NCBI GenBank assembly: GCA_964626885.1
Contig: CAZVJA010000069.1
Coordinates: forward strand, 1-23,507
Source: CAZVJA01 sp964626885
GTDB lineage: Bacteria; Planctomycetota; Planctomycetia; Planctomycetales; Planctomycetaceae
DNA length: 23,507 nucleotides
Direction of reading: 5' to 3'
This document shows positions 15,669 through 23,400 of the stretch, piece by piece. The notes beneath the pieces were generated by a model. The model saw only the letters and a list, made by a program, of their open reading frames with translations. It was not told where the DNA came from and made no database searches. A program made the translations under genes and the position numbers. Each line of letters begins with the position of its first letter. The stretch's first letter is position 1.

Positions 15669-17600
15669 TCAACGCTGTGCGGTCTTACCGGCCTCGCTGT
15701 TCCAAGGACGGATTTCGATCGGCGGAATCGGTGTAATGGGCTCCCCCGCCTGCCGAGCTTTTTTCAGGCGTTCTTCTTTGGAAGGATCCACCCACCAGCA
15801 ATAGAACGGGCCGCGATTGTCATCGAACTTGCGCAGTCCGGTCGCAGGCAACCCAAACTTGTTGACGTACAAAACCCGTTCACATGAGATTCCCCACTGC
15901 AGAGCATATGGGTGCTCGTTGAAAACGACGCCGTCAAGTCGCCGAAGAATCGACATCCGCTTGGCAATGTCGAACTCCTGGTCATACTCTTCGATCAACT
16001 TGTCGGCTTCCGCATTCTTGAAGCCGGCCACGTTGGAACTTCCCTTCGGATCAGCCATCGAGCTATGGAACATGGACTTGGGGGAGGGAAACATATCCAG
16101 CGCCCAACCTTGTTGCGCGATCTCAAATTTGTGATCGAGGCGCATCGGCCAAAAAGCCTCGTCGGTCAAGTAATCGAGCACCAGTTCCACCCCAGCGCGT
16201 TTGCAGTCCTCTTGAAAGCTTGTGTAGTACTTCTCAAAAAACTTCGAGCTGTACGACAACTTCACCGACAGCCGTTTGCCATCCTTGACGAGAATTCCAT
16301 CCGACCCACGTTTCGACCAGCCGGCGTCCGCCAGCAACTTCGTGGCTTTTTCCGGACTGAATTCCACGAGCTGATTGTCGGGGTTCTCTGCGTCGCTCCC
16401 GGCGAAGTACGACTTCGAGAGCTCGTATTCGTTGTACGCGAATTTTTCGACCATCGTCTTACGATCAAACAAGTGCGCAATCGCCTTGCGTATGCGGACG
16501 TCGTCTAAAGGCGGCTTTCGTATATTGAACGCCAAACCTTGAATACCGACGGGTGCCTTTGTGTAAATCTTCTGCCGGATCAGGTGCCCCTTTTTCACTC
16601 CTTCCAATTGCGGTAAATCCTCAACCCACCATTTCGCGGTATTCACCAAATAGAAATCCAAATCCCCTTTACCGGCTTTCTCAAACGCCAGCCTGTCGTC
16701 GAGGACAACAACAAATCGGATCTTATCGATATTATACAGGCTGGAATAAAACGGGTCGTTTGCAGCCCAGTAATCTTTGCGTCTGGTCAGGGTGACCGAA
16801 TCCTTGGTGCGTATTTCCGACTGTGGGATGATGTACGCACCGGACCCCACTGTGAACTTGAAGTTGTAGTCGTTGAGGTACTGCTCTCCTTTCATTCCGC
16901 CAATCTCATGTGCTGGCAAGATGAGCATTTCCCGTGCGACGTTTAAGAAATTGAGCCAATCCTTCTTCTTGCACTCAATCTCGACCATGTACTTTGACTT
17001 CGCGACCGGCTCATTCATCTTCGAGAAATCATCCCTCACCGAGGGCCACTTCAACGTTTCATCCATTAACAACCTGAAGGTCGCAATCACGTCATCCGCT
17101 GTCACTGGCTTGCCGTCCGACCAATGAGCCTTGGGGTTGATGCGGAAAGCAAACTTCATATTGTCGTCGGAAATTTTCCAGTGACTGGCCAATCGCGGAA
17201 CGAACTCCAACGTATTCATGTCGAAATCACAGAGCGTGTCGTAACACAGCCTGGAGAAAATATCGTTCTGCACGGTATTCGCCCCGAGCCCGTAAACGCG
17301 CAGGTTGTCGGGCCAGTCCGCCATTCTTGCGAGCATGGTCCCCCCCTTCACCGCGGCTGGGTCGCCGAGTGGACGAGGAGTCGCCGTCGTCCACCCTTCT
17401 CCGGTGAAGCCGGGACCACCGAGGTCCGCCGGGACCGACGGGTCGCCGTCCGGGAATTCAACCGCCGTTGCTCCGCCTGAACTTCCGTCTCCCGAGGACG
17501 ATGTCGATTGTGTCGCCGTGGAGTTCGAGCAGCCGGCCACCATCCCGCAAGCAACCAGAACTCCCCAGAATGTCCAGAATCGAATTACACGCGCCGTCAT
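15669..17600 (-). CDS. yejA: Peptide-binding lipoprotein, YejA/SBP_bac_5 family
   Basis: Extracytoplasmic solute-binding protein that delivers peptide to the YejBE pore. The 643 residues begin with a lipoprotein signal: MTARVIRFW, a hydrophobic core, and lipobox VAGC with the acylated Cys24, followed by a Ser/Thr/Gly-rich linker. The mature part is a family 5 binding protein: LCYDTLCDFDMNTLEFVPRLASHWKISDD, FRINPKAHWSDGKPVTADDV, VRIRKAIAHLFDRKTMVEKFAYN and SPEKATKLLADAGW. The frame is open to 17753, but ATG 17600 is chosen because the signal peptide starts there and AAGGA lies about 8 bases upstream. First gene of the five-gene operon. Ligand may be short peptides or a peptide-linked compound; the sequence does not decide. 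Confidence 0.94.
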   Translation of the reverse strand: MTARVIRFWTFWGVLVACGMVAGCSNSTATQSTSSSGDGSSGGATAVEFPDGDPSVPADLGGPGFTGEGWTTATPRPLGDPAAVKGGTMLARMADWPDNLRVYGLGANTVQNDIFSRLCYDTLCDFDMNTLEFVPRLASHWKISDDNMKFAFRINPKAHWSDGKPVTADDVIATFRLLMDETLKWPSVRDDFSKMNEPVAKSKYMVEIECKKKDWLNFLNVAREMLILPAHEIGGMKGEQYLNDYNFKFTVGSGAYIIPQSEIRTKDSVTLTRRKDYWAANDPFYSSLYNIDKIRFVVVLDDRLAFEKAGKGDLDFYLVNTAKWWVEDLPQLEGVKKGHLIRQKIYTKAPVGIQGLAFNIRKPPLDDVRIRKAIAHLFDRKTMVEKFAYNEYELSKSYFAGSDAENPDNQLVEFSPEKATKLLADAGWSKRGSDGILVKDGKRLSVKLSYSSKFFEKYYTSFQEDCKRAGVELVLDYLTDEAFWPMRLDHKFEIAQQGWALDMFPSPKSMFHSSMADPKGSSNVAGFKNAEADKLIEEYDQEFDIAKRMSILRRLDGVVFNEHPYALQWGISCERVLYVNKFGLPATGLRKFDDNRGPFYCWWVDPSKEERLKKARQAGEPITPIPPIEIRPWNSEAGKTAQR

Positions 17601-17921
17601 GGTGCCATCCTTACCTATGAGTTCGATAGCGCGCGGCGACTTTCTCCAGTCCGCCGCTCCGCCGCGCTGATTCTGGCAGACACCGACTTTCCCGGCAACC
17701 CCGAAGTCACAGCTGGCCCTTGCGATAGGCGCGCGATCGCTGAGTGGCGTCACCAGATTGAGTCGACGTCACGGTTTGTGTTTGTATCTGTCAGCATCTC
17801 CACGTACCCTGGGTTGAACGAGACAACTGTTCAATATTCAATGGCAGGATGCACTTCAATTCATCGTCCATGTCCCGAATGTTGGTATGCGGGAACACGA
17901 CTTGTTCAAAAGGGGAGAGTC
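17601..17921. other. Divergent intergenic region between yejA and the oxidoreductase
   Basis: These 321 bases hold no gene with recognisable family features. Both flanking frames stay open into it, but the translated residues do not resemble either family. It must carry the promoters for the yej operon (-) and the oxidoreductase (+). I see the inverted repeat at 17814-17834 and a strong GGGGAGAG ribosome site at 17912-17919, but no convincing -35/-10 pair on either strand. Confidence 0.6.
17814..17834. promoter_or_regulatory. Inverted repeat TTGAAC-N9-GTTCAA, candidate operator
   Basis: Two perfect 6-base arms (17814-17819 and 17829-17834) with 15-base centre spacing lie 88 bases before the oxidoreductase start, in the shared divergent promoter region. 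This geometry suits a dimeric regulator. No regulator gene is adjacent. Confidence 0.3.
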
Positions 17922-19031
17922 ATGGCGGAAAAATATCGTGTCGGCATCATCGGACGACGAGGTCATGGAGACTACGGCCATGGTGTCGACACCGTCTGGA
18001 AAGACATCCCCCGTGCCGAGGTTATCGCCGTGGCCGATGCCGATGAAAAAGGGAGGACTGACGCCGCGAAACGGACCGGCGCCGCGAACGCGTATGCCGA
18101 CTTTCGGGAGATGCTCGACCGTGAGAAGCTCAACGTCGTGGCGGTCTGCCCCCGGTGGATCGACTGTCATCATGAGATGGTAATGGCTTGTGCTGAGCAT
18201 GGCTGTCACATCTTTATGGAGAAACCATTCTGCCGGACGCTCGAAGAAGCCGACGACATCGTGCGGGCGTTAGAAATGCGGCATCTGAAATTGGCCATCG
18301 CGCACCAGACCCGCTGGTCGCCGGTACTCGACCGTGCGATCGCACTGATTGCACAAGGGGAAATCGGCGAGGTGCTGGAGTTGCGCGGACGCGGCAAAGA
18401 GGACGCTCGTGGCGGCGGTGAGGATCTCTGGGTGCTCGGCTCACACATCATGGACCTGATGCGAGCCTTCGCTGGAGATCCAATCTCCTGTTACGGAGAG
18501 GTCACCATCGCTAACCGGCGCATCACAAAAAAGGACGTGGCCGATGGGAAAGAAGGCATCGGCCCGCTCGCGGGAGACGGCGTGCAGGCGATGTTCACAT
18601 TCAATAAAGGAGTGATCGGCCACTTCGCATCGCGAAGGAACATGGGAAGCAATCCGTCACGCTTCGGAATCAAAGTGTTCGGGACGAAGGGTGTTATCGA
18701 AATGGTCACGGGATATCTGAATCCCGGCCACATTCTACGCAACGGTTCTTGGTCACCGGGACGCAGCAATTCCAAATGGGAACAGTTCACATCGGCGGGA
18801 ATCAATCAGCCGGAGCCGTTGAAGGGAGACGCCTCGCATAGTGGAAACGTCGCGGCGGTGAATGATCTGTTCGATAGCATCGAGCAGGACAAACAGCCGA
18901 AGTGCGGAGCTTACGAAGCGCGGGGCACGATTGAGATGATTGCGGCGGTGTTTGAATCACATCGCCAGCGGGGGCCGGTCCCCATCCCCATGAAGAACCG
19001 AAAGAACCCGCTGGCGATGTTGAGCGAATAA
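17922..19031 (+). CDS. Gfo/Idh/MocA-family NAD(P)-dependent oxidoreductase
   Basis: Family members oxidise or reduce sugars, inositols and related polyols. The 369 residues start with a Rossmann strand, MAEKYRVGIIGRRGHGDYG. The first glycine motif is atypical (GIIGRRGHGDYG, where GxGxxG is usual). AVADAD follows, then the EKP motif (Glu100-Lys101-Pro102) with the presumed catalytic lysine, and the C-terminal alpha/beta domain with GSHIMDLM, where His175 and Asp178 fit the family's active-site pair. ATG 17922 is chosen over the longer open frame from 17508 because of GGGGAGAG upstream and the family N-terminus. Planctomycetes carry many paralogues, so substrate is unknown. It is divergent from yejA, which hints at but does not prove shared control. 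Its stop is 7 bases from the convergent protoglobin. Confidence 0.94.
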   Translation: MAEKYRVGIIGRRGHGDYGHGVDTVWKDIPRAEVIAVADADEKGRTDAAKRTGAANAYADFREMLDREKLNVVAVCPRWIDCHHEMVMACAEHGCHIFMEKPFCRTLEEADDIVRALEMRHLKLAIAHQTRWSPVLDRAIALIAQGEIGEVLELRGRGKEDARGGGEDLWVLGSHIMDLMRAFAGDPISCYGEVTIANRRITKKDVADGKEGIGPLAGDGVQAMFTFNKGVIGHFASRRNMGSNPSRFGIKVFGTKGVIEMVTGYLNPGHILRNGSWSPGRSNSKWEQFTSAGINQPEPLKGDASHSGNVAAVNDLFDSIEQDKQPKCGAYEARGTIEMIAAVFESHRQRGPVPIPMKNRKNPLAMLSE

Positions 19032-19063
19032 CCCGTTCTCAAGCGACTGCCGTCGAAACGGGT
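19031..19063. terminator. Weak stem-loop over two convergent stop codons
   Basis: ACCCGTT (19031-19037) can pair with AACGGGT (19057-19063) around a 19-base loop, spanning the 7-base gap and the stop of the protoglobin. It might end both convergent transcripts, but the large loop and lack of a T-run make this weak. Confidence 0.2.
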
Positions 19064-19629
19064 GCGTAATGGCGCGTGATCAAATCGTTCTGCAGCCAGA
19101 GCAACTTGTTAAATGCCCGAAGCGTGCGAACTTCCGTTTCTCGATCAAGACCTAATCCCAGGATCGTGGCCACCAGCGCGTCCGAGACGAACCCCATCAG
19201 GGCGTTCATCTGGACCAGGGGAACATCGAGCTCCTTGCTCCCCGCCGCCGGAGTATGAATCTTCCCGACCGTATCGAGATAGCTGAGCATCTTGGCGTCG
19301 TATGGTTTCGTGACGAGCGACACGAGATACCGTGACAGGTGCTCCTTACGAAATTTGATCTGAGGATGATCGTGCGTAATCTCTTCCAAATTCGTCGGAA
19401 CGACCCCTTCGTAGCCATGCTGTCGAGGCTGGAAGTGCCGCTTCGTCGCGTCGTATTTGAAAAGCTGGTTGTAGACTGCATCGACCAGTGTCGGCACCAG
19501 CGGAGCCAAAGCCTCAGCCGCCCCGTGGATGGCTTTGATATCTTCCTCACCAAAGCCCATGAACTCGGTCAAATATCCAAAACGATAGCCCAGATCACAT
19601 TCCAGGCGTGGTTCGTCAATTCGTTTCAT
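19039..19629 (-). CDS. Protoglobin (single-domain globin of the globin-coupled-sensor lineage)
   Basis: Protoglobins bind heme and diatomic gases (O2, CO, NO) in the cytoplasm. The 196 residues equal the length of the Methanosarcina acetivorans protein (195). Features: an N-terminal extension before the globin core (GYRFGYLTEFMGFGEEDIKAIHGAAE), HFxPRQHGYEG, DHPQIKFRKEHLSRYLVSLVTKPYDAKMLSYLDTVGKIHT, where His125 is the likely proximal heme ligand, and a C-terminal helix ending in RHYAPVS. No signalling domain is fused, so it is not a chemosensor. ATG 19629 lacks a clear ribosome site. It is divergent from an Rrf2 regulator and has a strong promoter (19713-19740). NO detoxification or gas sensing is inferred from this pairing and not shown by the sequence. 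Confidence 0.92.
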   Translation of the reverse strand: MKRIDEPRLECDLGYRFGYLTEFMGFGEEDIKAIHGAAEALAPLVPTLVDAVYNQLFKYDATKRHFQPRQHGYEGVVPTNLEEITHDHPQIKFRKEHLSRYLVSLVTKPYDAKMLSYLDTVGKIHTPAAGSKELDVPLVQMNALMGFVSDALVATILGLGLDRETEVRTLRAFNKLLWLQNDLITRHYAPVSTAVA

Positions 19630-19712
19630 TTGTTAAGTCGCTTTCTTGTGTTAGTTTGCGCGAAACTCTCACAATTCATACAATTGGATCGTTTTGTCCA
19701 GTTTTCTGTCTT

Positions 19713-19731
19713 AGTATAATTCGGCTATACT
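19713..19731. promoter_or_regulatory. Palindrome AGTATA-N7-TATACT, candidate Rrf2 operator
   Basis: A 19-base element with perfect 6-base arms. Its left arm is the -10 box of the protoglobin promoter. TATAAT for the opposite direction lies inside it (19715-19720), with a poor -35 such as TTGTCC (19694-19699, 15-base spacing). A dimer bound here would block both promoters, the usual arrangement for autoregulated Rrf2 repressors. Confidence 0.55.
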
Positions 19732-19740
19732 GGATGTCAA
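19713..19740 (-). promoter_or_regulatory. Near-consensus sigma70 promoter of the protoglobin gene
   Basis: Read on the minus strand, TTGACA (19740-19735), a 16-base spacer and TATACT (19718-19713). The -35 is perfect and the -10 has one mismatch. Transcription would start near 19706, giving a leader of roughly 75 bases before ATG 19629. That leader also contains the inverted repeats CAATT-N5-AATTG (19672-19686) and AGTTT-N5-AAACT (19653-19667). Confidence 0.7.
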
Positions 19741-19783
19741 GGTCCATAAGACTTAGTTTCGTTCGGTTGAAGGGTTCCCCTCC

Positions 19784-20239
19784 ATGCTTTCGCAAACAGT
19801 TGAATACGCCCTGCGGGCAGTTGTCTGCCTTGCTCAGAATGCGCCTGGAGCGCAAACGACGGAGCAGATTGCCCAGACGACCCTCGTACCGACGGCTTAC
19901 CTGTCCAAGGTGCTGCAGACGCTGAGTCGTGCCGGTATCGTCAATTCACAACGAGGTCTGCATGGTGGCTTCAGTCTCGCGAAAACTCCCGAGGAGACAA
20001 CCATCCTCGATGTTGTTAACGCCGTCGATCCGATCAAACGCATCCACACCTGCCCATTAGACCTTAAGGGGCATGGCACACGACTCTGTCCGCTGCATTC
20101 CCGCCTCGACCTCGCACTCTCACAAATTGAAGCAGCCTTTGGTGGCACGACGCTCGCGGAAGTCCTCGCGGAGCGCGCCGCTAGTACGCCCCTCTGCGAG
20201 TTCTCCCACAACGGCTCGAATTCAAGATCGAACCGATAA
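19784..20239 (+). CDS. Rrf2-family transcriptional regulator
   Basis: Rrf2 proteins (IscR, NsrR, RirA, CymR) are dimeric winged-helix regulators, many sensing NO, iron or redox state through an Fe-S cluster. The 151 residues begin MLSQTVEYALRAVVCLAQ, with the recognition region TAYLSKVLQTLSRAGIVNSQRGLHGGFSLAK (37-67) and the ILDVVNAVD dimer helix. The cluster-binding loop is HTCPLDLKGHGTRLCPLH: Cys90, Cys102 and His105 line up with the first and third cysteines and histidine of IscR (92, 104, 107). The expected middle cysteine is absent (Gly96, His97). Cys15 and Cys138 are extra. ATG 19784 follows AAGGG about 9 bases upstream. Divergence from protoglobin suggests it controls that gene and itself. 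Confidence 0.93.
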   Translation: MLSQTVEYALRAVVCLAQNAPGAQTTEQIAQTTLVPTAYLSKVLQTLSRAGIVNSQRGLHGGFSLAKTPEETTILDVVNAVDPIKRIHTCPLDLKGHGTRLCPLHSRLDLALSQIEAAFGGTTLAEVLAERAASTPLCEFSHNGSNSRSNR

Positions 20240-20427
20240 AAGTGACCCGGCGCACGGCAAGTGGTAGCGGGTGAATATGCGAATCTGTACACTCGAATTC
20301 TGCGGAGGTTCCCACTCGAGCCCATTCCTCGATTTCGCGATCCACCGTCTGCAATCACAGTAATAGACCGACCTTAGTGGCGTCGCCGCTATCCTCTGAT
20401 CCCCACCTTCCCTGTAATCGGTGCTCC

Positions 20428-23400
20428 ATGATGAGACATCCTCATTCATCCAATCTTTGCCTCTCCCGGCGATCTACCCTGCTTCCGTATGCTCTCTCAA
20501 TAATCACGCTCTTCGGATTCTCATCCGCTTCGACCGCCGATGACACGAAAGCGCCAGAAAAACCTACTCCCGCTAAATCACTTGCGGACGAACTTCCGCG
20601 CATTCCAGGAGTTGCACCGCAAGACGCCCTCAAGACTTTCCGCCTCGAGAAAGGTTTCTCGCTGGAAATGGTCGCCAGCGAACCAGACGTATCCGATCCT
20701 GTCGACGCCTGCTTCGATGCCGATGGCCGGATGTATGTCGCGGAGATGCACGGCTATCCCTTCTCCGCCGAACCGACGAAGTTGAATCCGAAAGGGGGAG
20801 GCAAGCCGAACGACGGTATCATTCGCCTGTTGGAAGACACGGACGGCGATGGCCGCGTCGATCAAAGCCACATCTTCGGCAACGGCATCACCTGGCCGGT
20901 ATCGGTCTGTTGCTACGACGGCGGTGTGTTCATCCTCGCTCCCCCGCATCTGCATTACTTCAAGGACACAAATGGTGACGGCGTCGCGGACGTTCGTCGC
21001 ATCGTCCTCTCCGGATTCCGCCGCGATAACGTGCAGGCGCTCGCCAATAACATGAAATGGTCCATCGAAAACCGGATCCTCTTTGCCGCGGGCCGCAATG
21101 GCGGAGAGCTCACCCGGCAAGGAGAAACGGCATTCACGATCCGCGGGCAAGATATCAGTTTCGACCCAGTGAACGAAAAGCTCGAACCGATCACCGGCGG
21201 CGACCAATGGGGCCACTCCATGGACGATTGGGGCCATCGCTTCATCTGTAACAACAGCAACCACATCGAACAGGTCGTTTTTCCGGACAGATACCTCCGC
21301 CGCAATCCCTATTTCGCGGTGTCGGGAGCGATCCGCACCATCGCCAAAGAAGGGGCCGCCGCACCAGTCTTCCGACGCAGTCAGCCCGAGCCGTGGAGAG
21401 TCGTCCGCACGCGGATGCGGGTGAACGATCCCAAAATCGTTAAGTCGCTCCCATACACCGAACAGTTCGCAACCGGTTTCTTTACATCGGCGGCTGGCGT
21501 GACAATTTACCGCGGTGCGGCTTATCCACCCGAATTTCGCGGCAACGCATTTATCGGCGATGTCGGTGGAAATCTGATTCACCGTAAAACAATGACCCGC
21601 CAGGGACCGTTATTCGTCGCCGCACGCGCCGACGAGAACACCGAATTCGTCACTTCAACCGATAACTGGTTCCGGCCGGTAAACTTTGTAAACGCCCCCG
21701 ACGGCACTCTCTATGTGCTCGATATGTATCGCGAGACGATCGAGCATCCTGCCTCCATCCCCGAAGAAATCAAACAGCACCTCGACCTCGAAAGCGGGCA
21801 CGACCGCGGTCGCATTTACCGACTGGTCTCACCGAATATGCCACGTATCCACCCTCCAAAACTTGGCAAAGCATCGACCGCCGAATTAATCGCACAACTC
21901 GAATCGGAAAACAGTTGGAACCGTGAGACAGCACAGCGGCTATTGTTCGAGCGGAAGAACAAATCCGCGATCGAACCGCTCAAACAATTGCTGCACACAA
22001 CCAAGTCCTCGGTTGCTCGTGTGCACGCCCTTGCCACGTTGGAGGGGTTGAACGCACTTTCCGCAGACGTGTTAATACCCACATTGAAAGACTCCGATCC
22101 GCGTGTCCGGACGCATGCCGTGCGCCTGTCTGAACCTTTTCTAAATTCGTCTCCTGCACTCGCAAGGGGCGTTGCGGCCCTGACCGATGACCAAGACGGC
22201 GAAGTGTTAATGCAGCTTGCGTTCACATTGGGGGAGCTGAAAGGGGATCAAGGCATCGAAGGCCTTGCCCGCCTTGCGAATCGGGTTGGCAACGACGAAC
22301 TGCTGCGTGGAGCGTTCATGACATCCGTGGCTGCTAGCGCCGATCAGATCGTTATGCAATTAATCCGTCCTGACAACCCGAAGCGGGGAGAGCAAGCCGG
22401 TCTCATCGCCGACCTCGTCGGCGTCGTGGGTGCACAGCCCGAGTCGCGATCGGCTCTCGCCGTGCTGACTGCCGCCGCTCAGCCAGAGATGGACCTCGTG
22501 ATGCAGCAGCTGCTTGTCCGATCGCTGGGACAAGGACTCTCACGCCGAGGTGCGTCGATCCAGAGAATCATCGCCGACGCGCCGCAGGAGGCACCAGCCC
22601 GCGCCGCTGTCGAATCCCTTTTCCAGAGGGCTGCCCAGGCTGCATTCAACGACACGGAACAGCCTGCGGCACGTGTTGCCGCCGTCGGTGTTTTGGCATT
22701 TGATGCCGCCCCCGAGCGGACACAAAAAATCGCGGAGTTGCTCTCGCCACGGAATCCGCAAGCACTTCAACTGGCGGCGGTGGCGGCTCTCTCCTCGCAT
22801 GAAAACCGAGAAGTGAGCGCTCTGCTCCTGGAAGGCTGGAAGACATACGGCCCGCAACTTCGACGAGACGCCGCCGATGCCCTGCTCCGCAGTCAGGACC
22901 GCATCGAGTCGTTGCTCGCGGCAGTCGAAGCAGGCGATGTTGGCCGAGCGGAGATCGAGCGTGACAAAAAGCAACTTCTGATGAACCACCCCACCGAAGC
23001 AGTCCGCGAGCGCAGCCGCAAGATCTTTGAAGCGGAACTCGCCGGCGATCGCGCGAAAGCGGTTGCGAGCTATCAATCGGCACTGGAACTCGACTCGGAT
23101 GCCAAACGGGGTCAAGCAGTCTTCGAGAAAACCTGTTCGACCTGCCATCGCGTCGGGAACGTCGGCCATCAGGTAGGGCCGGAACTCGCCACGGTGAAAA
23201 ACAAGTCTCCCGGCGACCTGCTCGTCGCAATCCTCGATCCGAACCGCGAGGCACAGCCGAACTTCAACACCTACACCGTTGTCACGCAGCAGGGAACGCT
23301 CCTAAGCGGGCTAATCGCCTCCGAAACCGCGACGAGTGTAACGCTCCGGCGGGCCGAAGCGAAAGAAGACGTCGTGCTTCGCACCAATATCGAGACGCTT

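Noticed and set aside
17508..17921. N-terminal extension of the oxidoreductase
   Set aside because: The frame is open, but the residues do not resemble the family, and ATG 17922 has a strong ribosome site right before the Rossmann strand.
20240..20427. Possible promoter or small RNA before the PVC-type dehydrogenase
   Set aside because: I found no convincing -35/-10 pair, stem-loop or small gene in these 188 bases.
20578..21582. 334-residue minus-strand open frame
   Set aside because: It lies antisense within the PVC-type dehydrogenase, which has clear domain motifs in the plus frame; the antisense translation resembles nothing.
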